Shown here piece by piece: positions 35,730 to 45,840 of a DNA stretch of 64,000 nt. Under the pieces are notes generated by a model. That model had not been told where the DNA came from. It saw only the letters and a program-made list of their open reading frames with translations, and searched no databases. How positions within the stretch are numbered: position 1 is the first letter of the stretch; the number at the start of each line of letters is the position of its first letter. Source of the stretch: Pohlia nutans (Eukaryota; Streptophyta; Bryopsida; Bryales; Mniaceae). The stretch is taken from positions 11,100,501-11,164,500 of the forward strand of contig CM040086.1 of the NCBI GenBank assembly GCA_022496805.1, read 5' to 3'. A program made the position numbers and the translations under genes.

Positions 35730-37618
35730 TGGAGCCTAAATCCAGCGCCTTAGACCGCTCGGCCAAACCGTCTGAATTCGCACATGGAATGTGTAGGGTG
35801 AAAACTCATGTTCACAACCGTGTGAACATGAGCGACAAGGAACTTTTTCGCTTTATGTGCAACCCTAAAAATTAGGGTTTTTCATTATTAAAGGGTTTTA
35901 GCTTGTGATTTATGAAAGAGCAAGGGTTTTCAAAGCATCAGACCTAGTGAGAAGAAGAGGGAAGATCCCCTGTAATGAAGTAGTATGTTGATTTTCCTTC
36001 TTCAAATCCTCCATATAACAAACTAGCCTCAACTCTGTTCCTTGAAACAAAAATGTAAATAAATCCATGTATGGCAATATGGAAAAATACCTCAAGCAAC
36101 ACAAAATAAGGTGCCATCAAGAATGCTTGTGCAAGGTTGTCAAGCAAGGCAGGCGCACGCCCCTGTCGATTGTCACAAGAACGATTGACACAAAGTCAAG
36201 ATGCAATAATCTCCATCAGTTCATTTCTACACAAAAAAACAAAGAATATTGTATGAAGAGCTGGTATCAATTTTAGGATTACAAGGGTAAGAGCAAACAC
36301 AGACCTCAAATACACCATGTCCAATGAACTGAAAAGACCAACACACGACCTGCGAAAACGCTACAATCTGCACACAAGCACAAAATCTTTTAGTAATAAG
36401 TCACTACTACAACAATAGGGGTTGTCACACATCCTCCACCCCATTCTCAATCTTCAAAGAATGGGGACGTGGCACGCTCTCCTTGAATGGCGGAGGGCCC
36501 ATTCTCTGGAGATTGAGAAATTTCATTCTTCTCCTCGAATGGGCATGAAGAATGGATAATGGAGAATGGCCCATGCTTGGAGAATGTGTGACCAACTAAC
36601 AACCTCTATTCTTCATTCTCATTCTGCACATACCACAAAAGGGGTGTCACACTTTCTTCTTCATGGAGAATGTGTCCTATTGGTTCCTCTTTTCTCTCAT
36701 TCTTCAAAGAAGTTTCATTCTCAGAGAATGTGTGACAACCCCTATTAGGAATTGTGACTCCTCTTCCGAGAAGTTTGATTCTTTGGAGGTTGAGAATATT
36801 GGGAGCCAATCGTGGCCATTCTCCGTGAAGAAGGTGTGACTCCCCTTGAGGCCGTGCGAAGAATGAGAATGGACACGGCTCGTTAATCTTCTCCACAACT
36901 TCTCAATCTTCACGCCCATTCTTCACCTCCAAAGGAAAAGAATGAAACTTCTCAATCTTCAAAGAGCCCATTATCACCTCCGGAGGAAAAGAATGAAACT
37001 GCTCAATCTATAAAGAGCCCATTCTTCACCTCCGGAGGAAAAGAATGAAACATCTCAATCTTCAAAGAGCCCATTCTTCACCTCCGGAGGAGAAAAAGAA
37101 TGAAACTTCTCAATCTTCAAAGAGCCCATTCTTCACCTCCGGAGGAAAAGAATGAAACTTCTCAATCTTCAAAGAGCCCATTCTTCACCTCCGGAGGAGA
37201 AAAAGAATGAAACTGCTCAATCTTCATTGTACAAACATGGTTGTAGAGGAAACCAACCGACCTTCCAAGCCAAAGTGAAGGGGACGTGCTGCGCGACGGC
37301 GTTGGCTCCGATCCAGCAGCAGAGCACCAAGAACGCGGCCAGTGATCCGGACTTGCGCTCCAAGCAGATGTAAAACAGCGCGTACACAGCCGCGGAGACG
37401 AAGCTGCAGTTGAACACCATGTACTGGTGGAAAGGCAAGGCCGCCATGAAGGGCAGCTGCGGCACTAAGGGTTGCGTGTACGCCAGCAGCGTGAAGGCGG
37501 TGAACAAGATGGGCCACACAAACACCATGTGAATGAGCACGTTGATCTTGTTGGCATGGTACGCCCCGTACTGCGCGAATTGCTTCTCCAAATCCAACAC
37601 CCCGCCACCGCTCCCCAT
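34791..37618 (-). CDS. DUF962 / Mpo1-like membrane protein
   Basis: Relatives include yeast Mpo1, an iron-dependent dioxygenase of the endoplasmic reticulum that acts in breakdown of 2-hydroxy fatty acids from phytosphingosine. Four exons with consistent phase 0 junctions: 37618-37262, 36367-36305, 36162-36091 and 34919-34791, giving 206 residues. Family features appear in order: LEKQFAQYGAYHANKINVLIH near the N-terminus (His/Asn motif), two or three hydrophobic spans (VFVWPILFTAFTLLAY, FNCSFVSAAVYALFYI, AAFLVLCCWIGANAV), FQFIGHGVFE across exon 2, GRAPALLDNLAQAFLMAPYFVLLE in exon 3, and FHYEPYPGF in exon 4. The last exon ends LISD with TAA at 34793-34791. Intron 1 carries a MITE and a tandem repeat; intron 3 (36090-34920) contains a tRNA-Leu on the same strand. 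The start is the first ATG, MGSGGGVLD, matching the family. Confidence 0.92.
35037..35145. repeat. Small palindromic MITE, family L, in an intron
   Basis: Begins CATAACATTCCATAGCC and ends GCTACTGGATGTTATG. The interior GTGTGGAATATTCCACATCA recurs in a related copy at 50158-50331. Confidence 0.6.
35693..35772 (-). tRNA. tRNA-Leu (anticodon UAG)
   Basis: An 80-base class II cloverleaf. The acceptor stem GACGGTT pairs with AGCCGTC, with discriminator A. The D arm contains GGCCGAGCGGTCTAAGGC, the anticodon loop is TTTAGGC, the long variable arm is TCCGAAAGGGCG, and the T arm contains GGTTCAAATCC. It reads CUA codons. No intron and no encoded CCA. A TTTTT terminator for RNA polymerase III follows a few bases after the 3' end on the minus strand. 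It lies within intron 3 of the Mpo1-like gene on the same strand. Confidence 0.97.
36418..36742. repeat. MITE with GGGGTTGTCACACA ends in intron 1 of the Mpo1-like gene
   Basis: Left GGGGTTGTCACACATCCTCC and right GAGAATGTGTGACAACCCC are inverted repeats, with TA on each side (36416-36417 and 36743-36744). The interior has many GAGAATG and CATTCTTC motifs in both orientations, so the transcript would be highly structured. Superfamily uncertain. Confidence 0.65.
36930..37225 (+). repeat. Tandem repeat, about five to six units of 55-60 bp
   Basis: Unit GAATGAAACTTCTCAATCTT followed by CAAAGAGCCCATTCTTCACC and TCCGGAGGA(GAA)AA. Units are nearly identical. It ends about 35 bases from the donor of exon 1 of the Mpo1-like gene. 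Confidence 0.9.
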
Positions 37619-38936
37619 CGCTCCTCAGCTCCTCCTGGGCTCCCAAAATCCTCCCAATCACAATTGCCTGAATCTCTCCGTAACGCTCCGATTATTCTCT
37701 GGAAAACAAGCCACGAACGAGATGACATGCATTTCATTAGGCAAAAAATCTGGTTCTCGAGAGCTTGAATAAGGATCTAGCACCAAGGAAGCCCGTAGTG
37801 ATAGATGCAGTGGAATTGGTAGCTAAAGCAATGCAATATTTTGAAAAAAGAAGACATCGAGGTTAATTACCTGAGTGGACTACTCCTATTCAAATTGTGG
37901 AGACTAAACCTAACTTTAAAAACATGCAACCTCGGGCTCTCCGTTGAACTGGAGTCTCACGGCCAACAACCACGAAGAAAAAAAGATGTAAAGAGAGTCA
38001 TCAATGCGTCACTCAACATCAACTGTAGAAGAACACAATCAGCATAGCAAAGTGCCACTCCAAAAACAGCTAGAACGTGTTTGTGTACCACGCCGGCTAT
38101 CAAGCAATAACAAATTGAGAGGTTTATGTGTTTGGAACAAGGAGGGATTAGTGGGAGAAGAATCCTCAATCGAAGAATTTGGTGACAATCATGCAACAAA
38201 CTGGTGATGTATTCCCCTGTTATCAGCAAACCCTAATCCGTGAGCGGCTCTTTGGAAATTTTGAGAGAGCTCTGAGTGATGAGGTCACAAGAGGACTAGT
38301 TGCAGAAAGACGGCCACAACAAGTAATTGTTTTTGAAATTAATTGTTGACATCAGCAGAGGAGACACGGCATTGTCCCAACTCTACATTGGCGGGCATCT
38401 GAATCCATAAGAGCCCCAAAGCCATTCATTCAATTCATTCTTTCTTTCCGCAAAGGACTTAAAATCGTAAATCCGCTAACAGATTCGACCACAAACCAAT
38501 CGCCATAGCCACGAAAGAAAGAGCGAAACCTGAAGGCAAGGCGGAGGAATTGATGTTGCGCTCCCCGAGCAAGCTTGAAGCGAGGTCGTGATTGTGCAAC
38601 GACGTAAAAGCGATCGAAAAAACGAGAGAGGAGGCGCAGCCAACCTGAAACAAAGGTGGATTAGATAAATTTGGAACTTTTCTTGCAACTTTTAATTCTC
38701 TACTCAACTTTTATCATAACATTCAGTAGCCTTCCAAGAGGGTGCCTTTTAGTTTCATCCACCTTTATATTTGGAGTGACCAGTGATTTGTAATTGGATG
38801 AACTATTGAATCAAATAAACAATTACAAAACACTATTGAATTGTGATGGAATGAAAATAAACAATTACAAAACACTGTTGAATTGTGATTGAATGAGTGC
38901 TTTCAATGATTGTTCACCATGGTTGATTGCTCTTGC
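37619..38936. other. Upstream region of the Mpo1-like gene
   Basis: Presumed promoter and leader. ORFs on both strands are short and unlike known proteins. AACAATTACAAAACACT(A/G)TTGAATTGTGAT occurs twice in tandem at about 38817-38892. Confidence 0.4.
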
Positions 38937-38940
38937 TTAA

Positions 38941-39262
38941 CCCCTAAACATATTGATCCTTTGAACACCAGTAGATGCTAGTCTCAAAGATAGATATTTG
39001 CATGGCTCAGATGTACATGAGGTGTACATGAGAGGACCATTGCAAGCATAAAATCTACCCAACAAATTTGACATACTTGCAGCTGGAGGCCTCTCTAATA
39101 TTATGAACAACTCCTTATCACAAGAAAACTATTGTAATTGGTAGAGAATTTAATAGTCTTACAAAGGTGACTTGGATGAAAGTCATCCAAAATTGTATGA
39201 GAAAGTTGCAAGGCTCTGAATAAATTCGTGATTCAGTTTCTGAACACTGGGACGTTTAGGGG
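38941..39262 (+). repeat. TTAA-type MITE, family C, copy 2 (322 bp)
   Basis: TTAA at 38937-38940 and 39263-39266. Ends CCCCTAAACATATTG and GGGACGTTTAGGGG. A good reference copy for the family, close in sequence to the copy carrying the Tc1 insertion at 52760-54717. Confidence 0.88.
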
Positions 39263-39294
39263 TTAATGCCATGTGTCCCCATAGCCACTGATTT

Positions 39295-39355
39295 GATGTG
39301 GAATATCCCACATCATTTCATTGGGAGGATAAAATGATGTGGGATATTCCACATC
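39295..39355. repeat. Perfect 24 bp inverted repeat
   Basis: GATGTGGAATATCCCACATC plus ATTT at 39295-39318 is exactly reversed at 39332-39355, and each arm is itself nearly palindromic. The core resembles the interior of family L (GTGTGGAATATTCCACA). Confidence 0.85.
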
Positions 39356-39880
39356 ATTCTGTTGGAGGGAGGCAACAGTCACAAAGGTTACTGAATGTTA
39401 TGATGTATAGGAGCCTTTGCTGAAGGGGTTTCATGGAAGGGGTTTCATGTATACTATACATAGAAGGCAGGGTCGGCACAAAATAATTCTCCAAAAAAAT
39501 GTCAAAAAATTTGTCGAAATCAACAAAAAAAAAAAGTCAATAAAAAGCCCAAAAAGCCAAATATAAATTTAAAAAAACATAACACTCAACAAAAATCGTA
39601 GATAAAAAATAAAATAAAACGTTTAGCTGCCGGAATTTTTTTTAATGTTAGTTATTAATAAATGGTTTCTTAATAATAACTTTTGAAAGTACCGACCTCC
39701 ATTGTTTCAACTTTTATTAATTACTGACATGAAAGTGTCAACCCTGCCTTCTATGTACGGTAGCAAGGAAGCCCTTCCGACGACAGCTTCCTGCTACATA
39801 AATTGCAAAAAAAGCCCAGAACTCTGAAAGGCATTTTTTTCTACAAATTTTTCTCCCAACTCGTAGAAAAGCATCCTTAA

Positions 39881-40415
39881 GAGCTCAAACAACCATTTTC
39901 TGGTCGCTGCCCGAATTTAACAGGCTTCCCGAAACAAAAAAATATTTTTTTTTGAAAAAAAATAAAAAATTTAAATACTACATCAAGTGTACTTTCCAAC
40001 CTAATTTGAATTATGGCAATCTGAGCTAAACTCCACCCGGGAGAATTTTTCAAAGTAGATCTTCTCAACATTGTCTTAGTGTTACAAAATTTGCTATTTG
40101 GGGAAAGTAATGATGATCCCTCCATCGTTTCTTTTGCTTTTTGAAGTTTACAATAGATAACCCAACTTTAACCAATCATACTAAATTTCAAAATCTAATA
40201 TTGAAAATTATAATTTATACAAATTTTCAAACGTTAATGCTTTTAAATTCATTAAAAAAATGATCTAAAGTTAGTTTTGGAAATTTGACCGTACGGATAA
40301 CTTGTAGAGATGATACTCTACATTTTGTCTATTGAACCAAACTTTATCAAACATATGGAAGACACATATTATAAGACATCTATGTTTTGTCCAATACCCC
40401 TTGGGCTTTTAGGGG
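39881..40415 (-). repeat. TTAA-type MITE, family J, copy 3
   Basis: Follows TTAA at 39877-39880, with its first bases eroded (GAGCTC in place of CCCCTAAGCTC), and ends GGGCTTTTAGGGG before CTAG. The interior matches the copy at 49036-49578 inverted, including ACCATTTTCTGGTCGCTGCC and CTCCACCCGGGAGAATTTTTC. Confidence 0.8.
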
Positions 40416-40732
40416 CTAGAATCTTCCAGGATTTTTAAAGGCAATAGGACCCCGAGGGATTTTTACGTTTATATCTCCACCAATTTTCAAATTAAACCTA
40501 ATTATTTAGTATTCCAAAGATCGTAATCTTAAAAGTGGTGCAACAAAAAAAGTTTTAGAAACATAAACTTTCAGCTTTGAAACTTTAAAACATACATATA
40601 ATGTGCATCTTCAACTTGTGCATTTTGATATTATATTGAGGGATTAAGTTGAAAATCTATGAAAAAATAAAAAATCAAGGGGAAAAAAAATACTTGATTT
40701 TTCATCATTCAAATGTCTTGATTCCATGTTAA

Positions 40733-41868
40733 CCCTTAACCCCTAAAAGACCATGCTCATTCTTAAAATTTTATCACTTTCTTGTGATGCATTCAAAAAG
40801 GAAGTTATATCTCTTGATTGGTATTCATGTAGAAAACTTCACCGTTGAAGCTCAAAGAGGACTTAGTTATGAGATTGTATGTCAATTTTCAGAACAATCG
40901 ACCGCATATATTACATGATTATAAGGTTTAATCATAAGTTGATTTTTGAAATTTTTCAACAAAACCAAGAGGTCATTCATTGCAAACTTTTTCATAAAAT
41001 TAAGAATCATGATTAGCGTTTGAAATTTTAGGAGCATACAAAGATGTACTATATCTAGGTGCTCACAAAAAATGGTGTTCTAAAACTAAATACAACAACA
41101 ATGATTGATTCTCAAAGATTTCTGTTTGGGTGAAGTGACTTGTTGGTGACTCGTTGAGCCGGTGTTTGTGATCATTGTTGATTTTTACATTGCATAAAAT
41201 GTTTTAAAGAATTCAAATATATATATGGAATATTCCAAAATATTCCAATATAATATATAATATGTTGAAAAGATTCCATTTTAAATACATTTAAACATTT
41301 TCCGTAATTATTGTATAGTGTTAATGATGCAATAATGGCAGATATTTTACATATTGTATACTCTTTTTTTTAACGAATGTGACGCCCAAGTGTGAAAACA
41401 CCTTCCAAGTCATCAACCACCCTAACTACTATGTCCCAAGTTCACCTACGTTGACGTTTTAGTTTTTTCTGGACGAATCAACCAACGTAATTGCAAATCT
41501 TGAAAGATTTTTGTGTTCTTGTAATGGACATTTTCAATTCTCTAGTTAACATTGACTCAAAATTATGAAATCCAAACAAGTTATTAAAGTAATGAAATTA
41601 TTTTTGGACACAATGTGTCCACTTGGTCCTTTAGGGGTTAAAGGACATATGCATTCCCGATTCCACACTCAAAATCTTTTTTAAACTTCATTTTAAGTAT
41701 GATTCTCTTTCTAATTTTTTTTAGTTCTATTCTAAAGAAGTATAGAACCTTCAAAGGTGCTCGGTTTGTCATTTAAAAAACCCCATTTGGTGCAATGGAG
41801 TAAAATTTATGAGCAAAATTCTCTCAAAACACTATCAAGCCTGTGGGGCTTGCATTGTCTTTTAAGGG
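40733..41868 (+). repeat. TTAA-type MITE, family B, split by an inner element
   Basis: TTAA at 40729-40732 and 41869-41872. Starts CCCTTAA and ends TCTTTTAAGGG. Subtracting the inner element leaves 234 bp. The part after 41642 matches 754-979 and, inverted, 16634-16858. Confidence 0.8.
40740..41637 (+). repeat. TTAA-type MITE (898 bp) nested in the family B terminus
   Basis: TTAA at 40736-40739 and 41638-41641, ends CCCCTAAAAGACC and GGTCCTTTAGGGG. It sits in the same TTAA of the family B terminal repeat that is occupied at 16090-16093. No coding content recognised. Confidence 0.8.
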
Positions 41869-41872
41869 TTAA

Positions 41873-43427
41873 ATTTTATGAACATTTTTTTTTTTCCATT
41901 TTGTACCTTTTTTATATAATGATTTTCATCGACAAATTTTCTCATATTTTTCACTTTATCAATGAAAAATGAAATGAATTCAAGCAATTTTTATACATAT
42001 GAATCTATCGTAAAAGTTTTTTTTTTCCATTTTTAAAATAGTTCTCATACTATGACCCCAAAATTCGTTTTTGGTGGTGGCCCCGGGAAAACCCGGGGCG
42101 CGAAAAACACGGAGGGTAAAAATTCTGAAGGGGTCCACGTCGGAAACATGGATAGTTCGCATACTATCCATGTTGAAATCATAATCACTAAATATATCAT
42201 AAGTTCCTAATTTCTTGGTCAAATTTTATAAAAACTAGTGCTTTTTGGAACACATTTGTGTGGAAAAAAATAAAAAAGAATAATGCATCACTGAAAACGC
42301 TATATTGCCAAAATTAGTCATGTCAGGGTCTCGGGGGGTGCACTCTACATTATGTTTGAGAATCACGTGCGTTCATGACCCCTTCTAAAAACCCCCTGTA
42401 TACGAGAGGCTATATGTCTAAAATACCTTTGTATATAGATGTATTCCGTTTTAAATATATGTTTAGTGTAAGTATACGTGAATATTTTCAGTTCTAAATG
42501 TGTTTATTGTATGTATACGTAATATGGTAGTGTTCAAATTAATACCCCTTTTTTGCACTCACGTATACTCGTACATGTTTAGTACAGTGCACCCCCCGAG
42601 GTCGGGGTAAACATCGTATCATTAGAGTTATCCGCAAAGTGCTGGACAGTTGGGTGACTGGACCACAGTTTATGAAAAGAGAGGTTGAGAACACAATAAA
42701 AGAACACATGCCAGATGCTATAAATAAACTAGAGGTCTGAAGTTTGAAGGCACCAAAAACGGTGCCCAAAAATTTCCCAACCTCAGTTTCTATTCTCGTG
42801 GATGCTCTATCATATGGAGTGGGTCTTCCTTGTATCTATTTTAAAAAAATTAAAGTTTTTGAAAGCTCATTCACTGATTTAGTAACTAACAACCCCCACC
42901 GGGAACTCATTTGTACTTTATGCTCCAATAAATTATGAGGCCAATTTTCGTATGCCAAGAAGTTTTCCAAACTGAGGCTCTGAACCCATGTGAGTTTGCG
43001 GAAAACTCTATTTTAGTGATTTCAGTGCCCCGCAACAATCCATACCATGGCTGATTACGTGTTTAATATTATGCTTAGTATTTAATCAATTGACTAAATT
43101 TAAGTAAAACATTTACTACATTTGACAAACTCCCTTCGATAAATTCAAAAGAAAATTTAAAAAAAAATCTCAAATAATAAGCACTTCAAAAACTGAATTA
43201 ATCAGTATGTAATCAGCCAATGTACTATGCTAATCACATGCATTTTAGGCGCTTACGATATGACATTACAGGAGTCTGGATTTGGAGTACATTCATCCAA
43301 TGAAAGGGGTTTAGGGTACATTCATCCAGTTAGGGTTTGGAGCTCGCAAAACCCAAAACCTTAGACCTCGGCTTTTGACGCTGTTGGTTGATTCTGGTGT
43401 CTTGATTTCTTTGCAGTGGCACTGAAG
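41873..43427. other. Intergenic DNA with hairpins and mariner/pogo-like termini
   Basis: Two strong hairpins lie at 42080-42099 and 42145-42174. CGGGGGGTGCACTC then TA near 42337-42352 and TA then CAGTGCACCCCCCGAGG near 42583-42602 face outward like pogo/Tc1 element ends. TAGAGTTATCCGCAAAG near 42626 is a family P terminus. The DNA before 43428 includes TTTCTTTGCAG (43405-43415), which may be an acceptor for a leader intron of the next gene. No gene is supported here. Confidence 0.5.
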
Positions 43428-45050
43428 ATGGTGGGAATGGAGATGGCGCCCAACCCTGAATCTTTATTGAAAGTTGCACAAGGTCCGCTGTTGAGCAGTT
43501 TGGCATACTCCCGCGCAGTGGAAGCAGTGGTGTCTGCAGCCAAACGAGGGGTTTCCGGCAGCGAGTGGCGGGATGCCACAGTGCGCCTTTTACAGTCTCG
43601 AAGCAACTCGCCTCTTGCTCTTTTATGGGCCTTTCTTGCTTTTCAGAAGCGTGTTTTAAACGGATCTGAATCTGGTGATGTCAGTTCGCTTCTCTCAGTA
43701 GCACAGTCTCTTCTGAACTCGTTGAAGTTTGTGGCTGCTGGATTTTGCGGTGGACCTACAGCCATTGCTGCAGCTGCTCCAATTGTCCAGATTGTTGTCT
43801 CCTCGTTAGCGGCGGCCATTAAGGATGCAGGCCTTAGTCAGAAGAGAAAAGAAAAGTTGTGGAAATCCTTGCAGAAGGTCCTTTTTGAACTTTCTGGATT
43901 CATCACTTTGTGCCACCACAAAGAGGCACCAGTAACCCATGGCCTCTTCAAGGCCCTGTCGGTCAATCTAGGGCTGGACATCTGGCTATCAGAAGAGTCA
44001 GACTTCTCATCTCTATTTCCATTTGCAACGAAAGTAGATGGATTTCTGAATTCCATAGAATCAGTGCTTCACCTAGGGGAAATCGTTGAGACAGAAGTAG
44101 CATTGCTTAGGCTGGTTTTGGAGATATTACAGGCGCGAGTTAATTCAAACAAAGAAGAACTCGAGAGAAAGTTGAAGCACAACGTGATTTTGTATTCAAA
44201 GTTTCTGGGCAGCTCAGGTATCATCTTAGATATGCTCCTGGATGCGCCTCTACAGCTAGGTGGTATTTTGGATGATAAGGAGGAGCTTCTGTTGCGAACT
44301 GTGCTCAGTGAGATGGCAGTGGTTGTGGTGCCGAATTCAGAGATGTTTGATGTAGATAGAAGCGCTGCTTTGTCTGCTGGGGATACCGCAGGGAAAGATG
44401 GTGTTGCGTTCCTCAAGAGAATAATTATTGCCCGCCAATTGGCTGCTGAGTTTCGGTCCAGGAACGAGTACCTTCGAGCTTCGGATTTACTTGCAGGTCT
44501 GCACAGGCGCGGTCCACCTGCTTCCCTTGGAGAGTGGCTGGGCGATCGAAGCTCCTTGAGACTGTTGATCAGCACAGATGTTCTTCAAAAGCCGCAGGCT
44601 CTACTGGATTGGCTTCTCAAGGCCAGCAATGCCGACTTCAACGTAGTGTTGGATAAGACATACATAGAACGACCGAAGACACAGAAGTTAGAGGATGTTT
44701 CTATGGATTTGGAAGAGGCTCAAGATGCCGATACATCTCTGTTCTTCATAGATACATCTAAGGCCATCGACAACGATACTACTGGAGAAGCTGGATTTGA
44801 TGCAGACCAAGCATACCTCATGGCGGCTGGAGATATGCAAGTTGCAACGAAGGATGACGTACTTTTTGATAGATCTGAGCAGTTGGAGCGGAAGAGGACA
44901 AGGAGTAAATCTGCGAGGAGTAAAGCAAAACAAAGGAAAGACTCTAATGGTGACAAAGTGACAGAGTCATCTGGTGAGGACATAATTGACTCCGAGGACG
45001 TATCCACGTCTGAGGATGAGTCTGAAGAGGAGTCGGAAATGGGTGAGTAG
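43428..45050 (+). CDS. Helical protein with acidic C-terminal tail, function unknown
   Basis: A single long frame of 540 residues from ATG 43428 (an in-frame GTG 12 bases upstream is not needed) to TAG 45048-45050. I do not recognise the family. The N-terminal 400 residues are Leu- and Ala-rich with regular helical periodicity (SNSPLALLWAFLAFQKRVLNG, PIVQIVVSSLAAAIKDAG, KLWKSLQKVLFELSGFITLC), like an alpha-solenoid. A linker follows, then a basic cluster ERKRTRSKSARSKAKQRK suited to nuclear or nucleolar import, and an acidic Ser/Glu/Asp tail ending EESEMGE. The helical and acidic layout recalls nucleolar ribosome-assembly factors, but this is only an analogy. The stop overlaps a strong donor (G/GTGAGT at 45043-45048), so the protein could continue into further exons. 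Codon use is ordinary and no frame breaks are seen. Confidence 0.85.
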   Translation: MVGMEMAPNPESLLKVAQGPLLSSLAYSRAVEAVVSAAKRGVSGSEWRDATVRLLQSRSNSPLALLWAFLAFQKRVLNGSESGDVSSLLSVAQSLLNSLKFVAAGFCGGPTAIAAAAPIVQIVVSSLAAAIKDAGLSQKRKEKLWKSLQKVLFELSGFITLCHHKEAPVTHGLFKALSVNLGLDIWLSEESDFSSLFPFATKVDGFLNSIESVLHLGEIVETEVALLRLVLEILQARVNSNKEELERKLKHNVILYSKFLGSSGIILDMLLDAPLQLGGILDDKEELLLRTVLSEMAVVVVPNSEMFDVDRSAALSAGDTAGKDGVAFLKRIIIARQLAAEFRSRNEYLRASDLLAGLHRRGPPASLGEWLGDRSSLRLLISTDVLQKPQALLDWLLKASNADFNVVLDKTYIERPKTQKLEDVSMDLEEAQDADTSLFFIDTSKAIDNDTTGEAGFDADQAYLMAAGDMQVATKDDVLFDRSEQLERKRTRSKSARSKAKQRKDSNGDKVTESSGEDIIDSEDVSTSEDESEEESEMGE

Positions 45051-45584
45051 CTGTGTTTTCAGAAAGCTATGCTGCAATTCCAGGAAATATCTGGAGTCAT
45101 TAGTAATGTGTTGCTACCCCATTTGGAGAAGTTGCAGTTTTGATGAGATGGAGTGCAGGGTGGATATGAATTAGGTTTTTAACTATTTGGATAGAATTCC
45201 TTTTTTCTCACTCGTAGTTTTTCCAGTGGTTTTCTTAACACTGCGTCATCAGTGATTCTAGCAATGCATTTGTGATGAGCATACTGTGAGGCTGAATTCT
45301 CCTCTATGTGCTTTGGAAATTGAAGAGTGATGCTTTGGATTTAGAAACCACCAAGCTCACTCCAAGCCCTTCGCGGAGCTTAATTGGTCCTGCAGAATCA
45401 TTCATTGCAGTGTGATTGAAAGCGTTTTTGAGAGTAGCATGTGCACTAAAATACCTTGTTCCTTGACGTTACCTGACATTGTAAATTCAACCAGTAACAT
45501 TGATTTTTAGTATGTCGAAGGACTTTGAACCAGATAGTGTAAGAACCAACTTGACAACGATAGAACGATGGTTGTGGAGACTAA

Positions 45585-45723
45585 GGGCCTCTTTACACCA
45601 GGGGCGAGAAGCTGTGAGGAGAGAAATTTCAGGCAATGGGAGGCATAGAAACCGAGAAGTCTAATTTCTCGTTGGCTGAAATTTCTAAGCTCGTGGCTTC
45701 TTGTCTCTAGTGTAAAGAGGCCC
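45585..45723. repeat. PIF/Harbinger-like MITE (139 bp)
   Basis: Perfect termini GGGCCTCTTTACAC and GTGTAAAGAGGCCC, flanked by TAA at 45582-45584 and 45724-45726. It interrupts the duplicated reductase tail. Confidence 0.85.
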
Positions 45724-45840
45724 TAAGTTAAAGCCAAAGGTAATAAGTAAACTTCCTGTAGCTTATTTCACAGTTTTGTTCACTAGGAAAAATTATTGAG
45801 AAAAGCTACAATTTACAGAATCCTTGGACATTGTCTTGTA

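Noticed and set aside
36930..37225. Regular 55-60 bp repeats resembling a CRISPR array
   Set aside because: The units are contiguous tandem copies without unique spacers, in a eukaryotic intron.
42607..42740. Short plus-strand frame reading RIIRVIRKVLDSWVTGPQFMKREV
   Set aside because: Looks protein-like but is under 45 residues, lies beside transposon termini and matches nothing I recognise; too little to call a gene.
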